Shown here: positions 1 through 7,691 of the stretch, in pieces
How the letters are laid out: every line of letters begins with the position of its first letter
Numbering within the stretch: the first letter of the stretch is position 1
From: Lysobacter sp. 5GHs7-4
GTDB lineage: Bacteria; Pseudomonadota; Gammaproteobacteria; Xanthomonadales; Xanthomonadaceae
Direction of reading: 5' to 3'
DNA length: 64,000 nucleotides
Assembly (NCBI RefSeq): GCF_021284765.1
Contig: NZ_CP089924.1
Coordinates: 310,001-374,000 of the forward strand
Translations under genes and position numbers: made by a program
Notes under the pieces: generated by a model
The model's input: only the letters and a program-made list of their open reading frames with translations
What the model was told of the DNA's origin: nothing
Databases searched by the model: none

Positions 1-94
1 TCGTTCATGTCGGGCTCCAGTAATGACGGACCGTTCCGTCTTACTGGGTCGACGATCCAGCCCGCGGCCGTGTGACATGCCACCGCGCGATCGA

Positions 95-592
95 TCAGTA
101 GACCGCCAGGTCGCCGCAGCCGCGCAGCGCGTCCATGCCTTCCACGTGCACGCTGACGCTGTGCTGGTGCGGACGGTCGCCGTCGTCGGTGCAATCCTTG
201 CGCAGGATCTCGATGGTCATCGGCTTGGCGCCCTGCGGCGTTTGCAGTTCGCCGGACAGGACGATCAGCGAGCTGGGCGCATCGGCGGGCTGGCCGCGGT
301 ACAGCGCGTGGCCGTCGGCGCGGTAGCTGCCGCTGCCCCAGACCAGGGCGACGCTGTGGTCCATGCCGCCACGGGCCTGGATGTCGACCGACCAATGCTC
401 GCCCAGGCCCTTGAACGCGGGCACCGGGCTGACCTGGCCGACCTGGTCGGCGCCGATCTTGCCGCGCGGCGCTACCGCGGGCGAGGTCTCAGCGGGCGCG
501 GGTTCGGCCGTGGCGGCGGTCTTGCCGGGGTCGGTGGCGGCACAGCCGGCCAGGCTCAGGCTGAGGACGGCGAGGCAGGGGATCAGGCGCAT
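95..592 (-). CDS. Small outer-envelope lipoprotein of unknown function
   Basis: The 165-aa product begins with a lipoprotein signal ending in LAGC (Cys17), so it should be lipidated and held in the envelope. After a short Ala/Pro-rich linker the mature part (about residues 45-165) looks like one compact beta-rich domain, resembling the small bacterial proteins that carry META- or COG3650-type domains. It has two cysteines near the middle and end that could pair in the periplasm. It is divergent from nothing obvious and stands alone at the window edge. Function is not known; the family resemblance is only an impression from the pattern of residues. Confidence 0.7.
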   Translation of the reverse strand: MRLIPCLAVLSLSLAGCAATDPGKTAATAEPAPAETSPAVAPRGKIGADQVGQVSPVPAFKGLGEHWSVDIQARGGMDHSVALVWGSGSYRADGHALYRGQPADAPSSLIVLSGELQTPQGAKPMTIEILRKDCTDDGDRPHQHSVSVHVEGMDALRGCGDLAVY

Positions 593-649
593 GGGTCGCT
601 CCGGGCGGTTCGTGGCGCCCAGTAGACCGCAGACCGCGTGGCCGGCGGG

Positions 650-928
650 TTAACGCGCCGCGGCCAGGGCCCGCGCGCGCTCGGCCTGCGGCGCCAACAC
701 GATGCGCACCTGCTGCGCGCCGTCGCGATGGCAGGCGCGGCCGGCCTCGGCCATCAGGCGCGCGCGCGCCGCATAGACCTGGCCGGGGTTGTCCAAACCG
801 GTCAGGCGCGCGACCGCCTGCTGGTCGGGCAGCACCGGCCGGGCGCAGTCGATCAGCAGCGACGGCGGCGCGGCCACAGCGGGTGCGGCGGTCAGAACGA
901 AAACGGTGGCGAACACGAAGCGCTTCAT
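650..928 (-). CDS. Small exported protein of unknown function
   Basis: The 92-aa product has a clear Sec signal peptide (MKRF start, hydrophobic core, AVAA cleavage region at about residue 20). The mature ~70 aa contain two cysteines and a charged C-terminus. The ATG at 928 is preferred over the longer frame to 1018 because it places the signal peptide at the very N-terminus. It lies just downstream of the lipoprotein gene's start on the same strand but 58 bp away, so co-transcription is possible. No family was recognised. Confidence 0.6.
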   Translation of the reverse strand: MKRFVFATVFVLTAAPAVAAPPSLLIDCARPVLPDQQAVARLTGLDNPGQVYAARARLMAEAGRACHRDGAQQVRIVLAPQAERARALAAAR

Positions 929-1127
929 GGCGTGGGTTCCAAGGCGCCGGACGTCCCGGCGCGCACAGGCTCGCGCCGGCCGCCGCGGCAAGCTTGAGGG
1001 CGGCATGAGGAAGGTCACTGGGAAGCGTGAGGGCGCAGACCTAAGCTTGGGAAATGCTTAGGCCGCGTCAGCGCGGCCGACGCGTAACCGTTAATGGCCG
1101 ATCCCCCCGCAGGCCCTCACCTTCTTC

Positions 1128-3119
1128 ATGACCGCAACCGACCCGCCCGCCGACTCCGCCGCACTGCGCTTCGACGCGATCGTGATCGACCGCGCCGGCC
1201 GCCGGCTGCTGCGCGATGGCGAAGTGCAGGCGCTGGAGCCCAAGGCGTTCGCGGTGCTGACGCTGCTGGCGGCATCGCCGGGCCGGGTGTTCGCGCGCGA
1301 CGAGATCCTGGACGCGGTCTGGGGCCATCGCCACGTCACCCCGGGCGTGCTCAACCGGGTCATGACCTTGCTGCGCCATGCCTTGGGCGAGGACGCGGCC
1401 TCGCCGCGCTACCTGCACACCGTGCACGGCTACGGCTATCGCTTCGAGCTGCCGGTGTCGGCCGACACCGAGCGCGCCCAGGCCACGCCGCCCGCGGACG
1501 CGGACGCGGACGGCCACGGCGACGCGACGCCGCCGCGCGCCGACGCGCCAGTGCCCACGCGCGCGCGCGGCCGTGTCGCCACGATCGTCGCCGTGGTCGC
1601 CGTGCTGGCGCTGGGCGCCTTGGCCTGGTGGCGCCACTCCGGCGGGCGCGAGGCGGCGCCCGCCGCCGCGGTCGCATCCGCCACGCAAGCCACGACGCAA
1701 CCCGTACTGGCGGTGCTGCCGCTGCGCGCGTTCGGCGACGACCCGCGCAGCCGCGACTTCGCCGACGGCTTGAGCGAGGAACTGATCGGCCTGCTCGCAC
1801 GCATCGACGGCCTGCGCGTGACCTCGCACACCTCCTCGGTGCAGTTCCGCGACACCCCGCTGTCATTGGCCGACATCGCGCGCCGCCTGCGCGCCACCCA
1901 CGTGCTGGAAGGCAGCGTGCGCCAGGACGGCGAGCGCCTGCGCATCAGCCTGCGCCTGGTCGAGGCGGCCAGCGACCGCACCTTGTGGACGCAGGACCTG
2001 GACCGCGAGTTCCGCGACATCTTCGTCATCCAGCGCAACATCGCCTACGCGATCGGCAACGCCATGCAGCGCCAGCTTGGCCGCAAGCCGCCGCCGCCGC
2101 CGGCCGACGAAGACCCGGCGCTGTACCAGCGCTATCTGATCGCGCGCAACACCTCGGCCGGCGGCCTGCGCAACACCAACGCCTCCAGCCTGCCCTCGGA
2201 AACCGCACTGCGCGCGCTGCTGCGCGAACACCCGCGCTACGCACGCGCCTGGGGCGCGTTGTCGGCCAAGCTGTGGGTGCGCTCGCTGGCCCCGGAAGCC
2301 GGCCGCGACGACGTGCGCAACCAGGCCGAACAGGCCGCGGCCACGGCGCTGGCGCTGGACCCGCAGCAGCCCGAGGCGCTGGGCGTATGGGCCAACCGCG
2401 CCTGCCGCGAGCAGCAATGGAACCAATGCCTGTCGCTGTCGCAGCGCTCGATCGCGTTGACGCCGTCGGACACCAGCTGGCGCGGCGCGCATGCGCAACG
2501 GCTGGCGACCATGGGCTACGTCGATCAGGCGCTGCGCGAGATCGACGACACCCTGCTGATCGCGCCTTACGACCCGATGCTGCATTTCTGGCGCGGCCGC
2601 GTGCTCGACACCCTGGGACGTCACGAAGAGGCGCAGTCGCACCTGGCCATGGCCGATCCGATCCAGGCCCAGACCGCGCGCTACTTCAACGCGGCCTGGC
2701 GCAAGGACTACGCCACCGCCGCGCGTCTGGCCGCCGCGCTGCCGGCCGAGATGCCGTGGCGCGAGTCGGAAATCGCCGCCGCCGCCGCGCTGCAGGAGCC
2801 GGCGCGCTGGCCGGCGGTGCTGCCCGCGATCGAGGTCTCCGAACGCCATCCGCACTACGGTCAGGTGCGCTACGACTTCACCCGCCTGCTGCTGCCGGTG
2901 CGCGACTACCCGCGCGACATCGCCGGCCTGGACGCGGTGCAGCGCGCCGGCTATGCGTCGTATCAGTGGGTGCTGTGGCAACCCGAGTCGCGCGACTTGC
3001 GCCGCGATCCCGCGTTCCAGACCTATCTGCGCGACAGCGGCCTGCTGGCGTTCTGGCGCGAGCGCGGCTGGCCGCGCGTGTGCCGCTCCGATGGCGGCGA
3101 GGGCGCGGTCTGCGAGTGA
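1128..3119 (+). CDS. CadC/ToxR-like membrane transcription regulator with TPR sensor part
   Basis: This 663-aa protein combines an N-terminal OmpR/PhoB-type winged helix (about residues 12-105, with the typical HTVHGYGYRF ending), a single membrane helix (about 148-168), and a periplasmic part. The periplasmic part has a TolB-N/FlgO-like alpha/beta domain (about 190-325, with ADGLSEEL and HVLEGSVR) followed by helical TPR-like repeats (about 340-640). Such one-component regulators bind DNA from the membrane without a phosphorelay. The shadow frame on the same strand (start 1094) was rejected because it has low-complexity Arg/Ala-rich composition. The target genes are unknown; neighbours give no clear hint. 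Confidence 0.85.
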   Translation: MTATDPPADSAALRFDAIVIDRAGRRLLRDGEVQALEPKAFAVLTLLAASPGRVFARDEILDAVWGHRHVTPGVLNRVMTLLRHALGEDAASPRYLHTVHGYGYRFELPVSADTERAQATPPADADADGHGDATPPRADAPVPTRARGRVATIVAVVAVLALGALAWWRHSGGREAAPAAAVASATQATTQPVLAVLPLRAFGDDPRSRDFADGLSEELIGLLARIDGLRVTSHTSSVQFRDTPLSLADIARRLRATHVLEGSVRQDGERLRISLRLVEAASDRTLWTQDLDREFRDIFVIQRNIAYAIGNAMQRQLGRKPPPPPADEDPALYQRYLIARNTSAGGLRNTNASSLPSETALRALLREHPRYARAWGALSAKLWVRSLAPEAGRDDVRNQAEQAAATALALDPQQPEALGVWANRACREQQWNQCLSLSQRSIALTPSDTSWRGAHAQRLATMGYVDQALREIDDTLLIAPYDPMLHFWRGRVLDTLGRHEEAQSHLAMADPIQAQTARYFNAAWRKDYATAARLAAALPAEMPWRESEIAAAAALQEPARWPAVLPAIEVSERHPHYGQVRYDFTRLLLPVRDYPRDIAGLDAVQRAGYASYQWVLWQPESRDLRRDPAFQTYLRDSGLLAFWRERGWPRVCRSDGGEGAVCE

Positions 3120-3133
3120 GGCCGGGGTAACGC

Positions 3134-3218
3134 CGTAGGGTGCAGCGCCAACCGCACCGTCGCGGGAATTCGCCGCGGCGCGACGATGCGGTTCGCCTGC
3201 GGCTCAGCGCATCTTACG
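3134..3218. repeat. Dispersed ~85-bp palindromic repeat, copy 1
   Basis: The stretch begins with GTAGGGTGC and ends with CGCATCTTAC, so its ends are imperfect inverted repeats, with GCGGTTCGCCTGCGG inside. The same layout recurs near 25113, 25961 and 49292. It fills the gap between the regulator gene and the convergent small periplasmic gene. Confidence 0.7.
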
Positions 3219-3249
3219 AAAGGGACGGCGATGCGCGGCGCCCCCGGAC

Positions 3250-3657
3250 TCAGGGCACCGGAGCCAGCAACGCGTCGATCTGCGCACGCGTTTTCCCGCA
3301 GTGCTTGGCACGGTAGACGTGCTCGTCGGCGATGTCCTGCGGCGGTAGCCGCAGCACCTCGTCCATGGCCTGCTGCATGCCGACGTACATGCCGTCCTTG
3401 TAAGCCTTGTCGTCGACGGACGCGCCGGTCGCTTGCGCGCGCGCGATCGTCCGCTCGTGCAGGCGCGTGAGCAGCCGGTCCAGGTCCTCGCGCGAGTAAC
3501 CGCAGTAGGACGCCCGACTCAGCTGCACGCCGTCGGCGATCGCCAGTTCGCGCAGCGCGCGCGCCGCGTCCGAGGCGGCTTCGGCAGCGATGGCGCCGCC
3601 GCTCAGGGCAGGCGCCAGGATCAGCATCGCCGTGATCGCGCCGCGACGCGGCCTCAA
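3250..3657 (-). CDS. Small periplasmic protein coupled to the ABC exporter genes
   Basis: The product is about 135 aa if a TTG at 3657 is used, giving a signal peptide with an RPRR n-region, hydrophobic core and AIAAEA cleavage site. An ATG at 3627 would give 125 aa but leaves a signal with no positive charge. The TTG overlaps the permease stop codon (TTGA), like the ATGA overlap between the ATPase and permease genes, which argues for translational coupling. The mature protein is helical and has two cysteines, each in a Y/H-C-G-type context (SYCGYS, KHCGKT), that may form a disulfide. No family recognised; it may assist or sense the transporter. Confidence 0.65.
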   Translation of the reverse strand: MRPRRGAITAMLILAPALSGGAIAAEAASDAARALRELAIADGVQLSRASYCGYSREDLDRLLTRLHERTIARAQATGASVDDKAYKDGMYVGMQQAMDEVLRLPPQDIADEHVYRAKHCGKTRAQIDALLAPVP

Positions 3658-4472
3658 CTGCGCAGCCCCACGCCGCGCTTGAGCAGCCACAGCGCCAGCG
3701 CCGACAGCGCGGCGACGAAGCCCAGCATCAGGCCGTAGGCCATCCACAGCGGCACGTCGCTGCTGCCCAGCAGGCCGTAGCGGAAGGCGTTGACCATGTA
3801 GAAGATCGGGTTGGCGTGGGTCATGGCCTCGGCCCACGGCGGCAGCAGCTTGACCGAATAGAACACGCCGCCCAGGTAGGTCAGCGGGGTCAGGATGAAG
3901 GTCGGCACGATCGCGACGTCGTCGAACTTCTTGGCGTAGACGGCGTTGATGAAACCGGCCAGCGAGAAGATGGTCGCGCCCAGCAGCACCGTCGACAGCG
4001 TGACCAGCGGATGCGGCATCGACACCTTGGTGAAGCACATCGCGATCAGCAGCACGATCGTGCCCACCATCAGGCCGCGCAGCACCGCGCCGGCGACGTA
4101 GCCGGTCAGGATCACCCAGTTCGGCATCGGGCTGACCAGCAGCTCCTCGACGTGGCGGCCGAACTTGGCGCCGAAGAAGCTGGAGGAGATGTTGCCGTAG
4201 CTGTTCTGGATCACGCTCATCATCACCAGGCCGGGGACGATGAACTCCATGTAGCTATAGCCGCCCATGTCGCGGATCTGCGAACCGATCAGGCCGCCGA
4301 AGATCAGGAAGTACAGGGCCATGGTGATCGCCGGCGGCACCAGGGTCTGGCCCCAGATGCGCAGGATGCGCGCGACTTCGCGGCGGACGATGGTGCCCAG
4401 CGCGGTCAGGTTGCGTTGCGCGTTGCTGGGCTGCGCGTGCTGGTCTTGCATTGGGGTGGACGCCTCGCTCAT
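3654..4472 (-). CDS. yadH: ABC-2 type transporter permease (YadH-like)
   Basis: The 272-aa protein has six predicted membrane helices arranged as in ABC-2 permeases. The conserved segment after helix four (NPIFYMVNAFRYGLLG) is typical of the YadH/NodJ/DrrB group. It should form the membrane channel of an exporter with the ATPase encoded just upstream; the two genes overlap by 4 bp (ATGA). The substrate of YadGH-type exporters is not established. An in-frame reading of 884 aa upstream to 6308 is a frame artefact through the ATPase gene and was discarded. Confidence 0.9.
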   Translation of the reverse strand: MSEASTPMQDQHAQPSNAQRNLTALGTIVRREVARILRIWGQTLVPPAITMALYFLIFGGLIGSQIRDMGGYSYMEFIVPGLVMMSVIQNSYGNISSSFFGAKFGRHVEELLVSPMPNWVILTGYVAGAVLRGLMVGTIVLLIAMCFTKVSMPHPLVTLSTVLLGATIFSLAGFINAVYAKKFDDVAIVPTFILTPLTYLGGVFYSVKLLPPWAEAMTHANPIFYMVNAFRYGLLGSSDVPLWMAYGLMLGFVAALSALALWLLKRGVGLRS

Positions 4473-5506
4473 GCGCCTTGCTCCGGTTGCGCGGGCACGC
4501 CGTTGCCCAGCGGGCCCTTGTCGAGGTTGTCGCTGGTCAGTCGCACGAACAGCTCTTCCAGACGGTTGGATTTGGTGCGCATCGAACGCACGCGGATGCC
4601 GGCCTCGCCCAGCGTGGCGAACACGCGGTTGAGGTCCATCGCGCGCGGCATTTCCAGGTCCAGGGTGTGATCGTCGGTGGCGCTGAGGCTGGCGCCGTCG
4701 ATGGTCGGCAGCGTCGCCGGCAGCACGCCGTCGATGTCGAACAGGAAACCCTCGACGTCGAGCTTGGCCAGCAGCGCCTTCATCGGGCCCTGCTCGACGA
4801 TGCGGCCGTGGTCGATAATCGCCAGATTGCGGCAGAGGCTTTCGGCCTCTTCCAGATAGTGCGTGGTCAGGATGATGGTGGTGCCCGCGGCGTTGATCTC
4901 GCGCAGGGTCTTCCACATGCCGCGGCGGATCTCGATGTCGACGCCGGCCGTGGGCTCGTCCAGGATCAGCAGCTGCGGCCGCGTCATCATCGCCCGCGCG
5001 ATCATCAGTCGGCGTTTCATGCCGCCCGACAGCGTGCGGCTCATCATCTGCGCCTTGTCCCACAGCTGGGCGCGCTTGAGTTCCTGTTCGGCGCGCTCGA
5101 TCGCGACCTTGCGCGGCACGCCGTAGAAGCCGGCGTAGTTGACCAGGATGTCGAGCGGCTTCTCGAACATGTTGAAGTTCAGCTCCTGCGGCACCAGGCC
5201 GATCAGGCGCATCGCCGCGTCGCGGTGCTTGGCCAGGTCGGTGCCGAAGATCTCGACCGCGCCGTCGCTGAGATTGACCAGCGAGCTGACGATGCCGATC
5301 AGGGTCGACTTGCCGGCGCCGTTGGGTCCGAGCAAGGCGAAGAAGTCGCCGGGCGCTACGTCCAGCGAGACGCCCTTGAGGGCCTCCACGCGGTTGTCGT
5401 AGGTCTTGCGCAGCGCGCGCACGGACAGCGCCGGCACCGTGGCGGCGCCGGCGGCCACCGGCGGCGCGAGCCCCGCGGCGGCCGTATCTGCTTGGTTCTG
5501 GGTCAT
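4469..5506 (-). CDS. yadG: ABC transporter ATP-binding protein (YadG-like)
   Basis: The 345-aa ATPase has Walker A (GPNGAGKST, about residue 60), a Q-loop, the signature LSGGMKRR, Walker B LLILDEP, and a switch His in TTHYLEEAE. The ~90-residue C-terminal extension is shared with YadG-type proteins. The ATG at 5506 starts MTQNQ; an upstream in-frame extension reaches the next gene's promoter region and is unlikely. It powers the YadH-like permease encoded immediately downstream. Confidence 0.92.
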   Translation of the reverse strand: MTQNQADTAAAGLAPPVAAGAATVPALSVRALRKTYDNRVEALKGVSLDVAPGDFFALLGPNGAGKSTLIGIVSSLVNLSDGAVEIFGTDLAKHRDAAMRLIGLVPQELNFNMFEKPLDILVNYAGFYGVPRKVAIERAEQELKRAQLWDKAQMMSRTLSGGMKRRLMIARAMMTRPQLLILDEPTAGVDIEIRRGMWKTLREINAAGTTIILTTHYLEEAESLCRNLAIIDHGRIVEQGPMKALLAKLDVEGFLFDIDGVLPATLPTIDGASLSATDDHTLDLEMPRAMDLNRVFATLGEAGIRVRSMRTKSNRLEELFVRLTSDNLDKGPLGNGVPAQPEQGA

Positions 5507-5606
5507 TTCGGGAAGCCTGCGCCGCGAGCCGCGCGGCGATAACCGGTAGTATAGGCGCCCCCGTGGCCGCGCTCCGGCCACAGACTGTTGCAGGTTTGTC
5601 GGTACC

Positions 5607-6359
5607 GTGGCCATCCAGCATTTCCCCCTCAAGCTCGTCTCGCGCCGCATGCTGGCCCCCACCGTGGGCCACTACACCTTCGTGCGCGACGACGGCCAGC
5701 CGCTGGACTACATCCCCGGCCAGTTCATCCAGGTTCACTTCCAGTACGCCGACGGCACCGCCACCAAGCGCAGCTACTCGCTGGCAACCATCCACGACCA
5801 TGCGCTGGGACCGGGCGAGGCGGTGGAGATCGCGGTGAGCTACGTGCCCGGCGGCGCCGCCACGGCGCTGTTCGAGGGCCTGGACGAAGGCGGCACGGTC
5901 GACGCCAGCGGCCCGTTCGGGCGCTTCTGCCTGATGCCGGCCGACGCCAACCGCCGCTACCTGCTGATCGCCACCGGCACCGGCGTGACCCCGTACCGGG
6001 CCATGCTGCCGCAGCTGGAGACCCTGATCCGCGAGCGCGGCATCGAGGTGGTGCTGATGTTCGGCGCGCGCACCCCGGACGAGCTGCTGTACGGCGACGA
6101 GTTCCGCGCCTTCGCCGATACCCACCCCAATTTCCGCTTCGTGCCCTGCTACTCGCGCGAGCTGCCGGCCGATCCGCACCCGGACACCCGCCACGGCTAC
6201 GTGCAGCAGTTCATCGACGAGTTCGCGCCCAACGGCGAGTCCGACATCGCCTACCTGTGCGGCAATCCGAACATGGTCGATGCCTGCTTCGAAGCGCTCA
6301 AGGCGCACGGCCTACCGGTGCCGGCGATCCGCCGCGAGAAGTACGTCAGCAGCAAATAG
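5607..6359 (+). CDS. fpr: Ferredoxin--NADP reductase
   Basis: The 250-aa flavoprotein has an FAD-binding beta-barrel with RSYSLA (residues ~53-58) and an NADP-binding half with ATGTGVTPYRAML (~118-130) and YLCGNPNMV (~213-221). These are the hallmarks of bacterial subclass I FNRs. It moves electrons between NADPH and ferredoxin or flavodoxin, for example in oxidative-stress and Fe-S repair. The start is a GTG at 5607. It is divergent from the ABC exporter operon across a 100-bp gap that must hold both promoters. Confidence 0.92.
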   Translation: MAIQHFPLKLVSRRMLAPTVGHYTFVRDDGQPLDYIPGQFIQVHFQYADGTATKRSYSLATIHDHALGPGEAVEIAVSYVPGGAATALFEGLDEGGTVDASGPFGRFCLMPADANRRYLLIATGTGVTPYRAMLPQLETLIRERGIEVVLMFGARTPDELLYGDEFRAFADTHPNFRFVPCYSRELPADPHPDTRHGYVQQFIDEFAPNGESDIAYLCGNPNMVDACFEALKAHGLPVPAIRREKYVSSK

Positions 6360-6365
6360 GTAGGA

Positions 6366-6392
6366 ACGAGGCCGGATACCGATCGGCCTCGT
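6366..6392 (+). terminator. Hairpin after fpr, possible terminator
   Basis: A 9-bp perfect stem (ACGAGGCCG / CGGCCTCGT) with a 9-nt loop begins 7 bp after the fpr stop. There is no U-tract behind it, so it may be a weak or Rho-assisted terminator or an mRNA end stabiliser. Confidence 0.4.
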
Positions 6393-6477
6393 GAGTGAGG
6401 CGCTCTACCCACCGTACAGCCGCCCACCCGCTCGCAGAAGCGGGTATTGAAGCAGGGCCGACTCGCCCCGCCGGCGA

Positions 6478-6951
6478 TCAGGACGAGAAACTCAGCGTCG
6501 GCGCGGGCTTTCCGTTCTTGATGGCGCATGCCCAGATGCGGCCGGCCGCTCCGCCCGAGAAAACGATCTCTCCATCGTTTGGACGCTCAGCCCAGAAAAA
6601 GCATATCTGGGCGATCTTCAGCCGCCGCAATTCCTCGCGCCATTCGTCCAACGAAGGGGTTTGATCCATCTGGGCTTCGATGAACTCCCTCACCGCACCC
6701 GAGAATTCCTCGAAGTGCGCCGCAAGCTGCTCCGCCTCGCCGATCAATCGCGGGGATGGGCCAATAACGACCTGTTCCTTGCCCCAGTCCCCTGCGATGT
6801 GGAATTTGATTTTCTCTCCGCCGATCCTCGCGACGGACTCCCACGCCTCTACGTCGTCGTCGAACGTCAGCTTCCCGAGCAGGTCGCTTTGGACGACGTC
6901 GGTTATCTGCCTTTTATCGCCGAACAAGAAACGCTTGATGCCATCAAACAT
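6478..6951 (-). CDS. DUF2262-like protein, possible second immunity gene of the Rhs locus
   Basis: The 157-aa soluble protein starts at the ATG at 6951, directly after GGGAGGAG; a second ATG four codons upstream would put this ribosome site inside the gene. The layout (LGKLTFDDD near the start, RIWACAIKNGKP near the end) resembles DUF2262-type proteins, which are often found beside toxins; this match is from memory and uncertain. Its base composition is visibly less GC-rich than the flanking housekeeping genes. It lies 295 bp beyond the presumed Rhs immunity gene on the same strand, which suggests an extra or orphan immunity gene. Confidence 0.55.
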   Translation of the reverse strand: MFDGIKRFLFGDKRQITDVVQSDLLGKLTFDDDVEAWESVARIGGEKIKFHIAGDWGKEQVVIGPSPRLIGEAEQLAAHFEEFSGAVREFIEAQMDQTPSLDEWREELRRLKIAQICFFWAERPNDGEIVFSGGAAGRIWACAIKNGKPAPTLSFSS

Positions 6952-7246
6952 ATCTCCTCCCACTTCTTTAGAGGGATGTTTTCATCTCAGGCTCCGAAAC
7001 CGCAGCCCAAGGTCGAGCGATAGTCCGTCATCGTCGTTTAGGTCATCGTCGGGATGGCGCCGTATATGCCGAAAACGGCCCCCTAAGAGCCCCATTCGGT
7101 CGCTACTCGTGCCCAGGGCGATCAGCTCGTATACCGCTTGAACTTAGAGCCAAAACGCAGTGTCGAGATGATGCTGACGTGCGTACGGCTTGCGCCGACG
7201 ATCCGCTCCCGAAATCTTGTGAGCAGCGAGTCCGGATGCCGGCGTG
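6952..7246. other. Lower-GC gap between two presumed immunity genes
   Basis: No convincing gene was seen here on either strand. The composition matches the flanking small genes and not the chromosome average, so it may be the debris of an earlier toxin-tip/immunity exchange. Confidence 0.4.
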
Positions 7247-7690
7247 CTAACCGGCGATGCCTTCCGGCAGTTCCACGATCGTGATCTTGAAATCAGGACT
7301 CAAGGGCCGGAACAGATCCGAACTCGACGTGTATCTGATACAGAAGAACACGCCATCCACCTGCATCAACTCCGCGTGGATCACGACCTGCTCGTTGACA
7401 TCCACCCGCAATCTCGCCAGCAGCTCAGAACGATCGGAATGCGGGAAAACCTCGGGGAAGTCCCGTATCGAATTTCCGAAGAACATCCTATAGAAATAAT
7501 TCGTGAGAACGCCCGTCTCTTCGTCGAATTCGGTTTGGCATTTGTTGATCAAAGACATCTGAGACAACAAGATGTGCCTGTTCTCATCGGACAATCTGGA
7601 GAGCAGAAAATCCAGCAGCGCCCTATCGAAGTCGTCGAAGGAGAACAGCTTCGTTGTGATTCGCGAATGGATCGCTTGTATGACGTTCAT
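7247..7690 (-). CDS. Probable immunity protein for the Rhs toxin tip
   Basis: The 147-aa protein has no signal peptide and no recognised domain. Its ATG lies 1 bp past the Rhs stop codon (a GTG at 7705 would make a 14-bp overlap), so it should be translated together with the Rhs gene. Position right behind a variable Rhs tip, small size, acidic character and lower GC are the usual features of a polymorphic-toxin immunity gene. The function is inferred from context only. Confidence 0.6.
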   Translation of the reverse strand: MNVIQAIHSRITTKLFSFDDFDRALLDFLLSRLSDENRHILLSQMSLINKCQTEFDEETGVLTNYFYRMFFGNSIRDFPEVFPHSDRSELLARLRVDVNEQVVIHAELMQVDGVFFCIRYTSSSDLFRPLSPDFKITIVELPEGIAG

Positions 7691-7691
7691 T

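Noticed and set aside
3654..6308. An 884-aa minus-strand frame joining the permease to sequence beyond the ATPase gene
   Set aside because: Only the last 272 residues look like protein; the rest is the wrong frame of the ATPase and the antisense of fpr.
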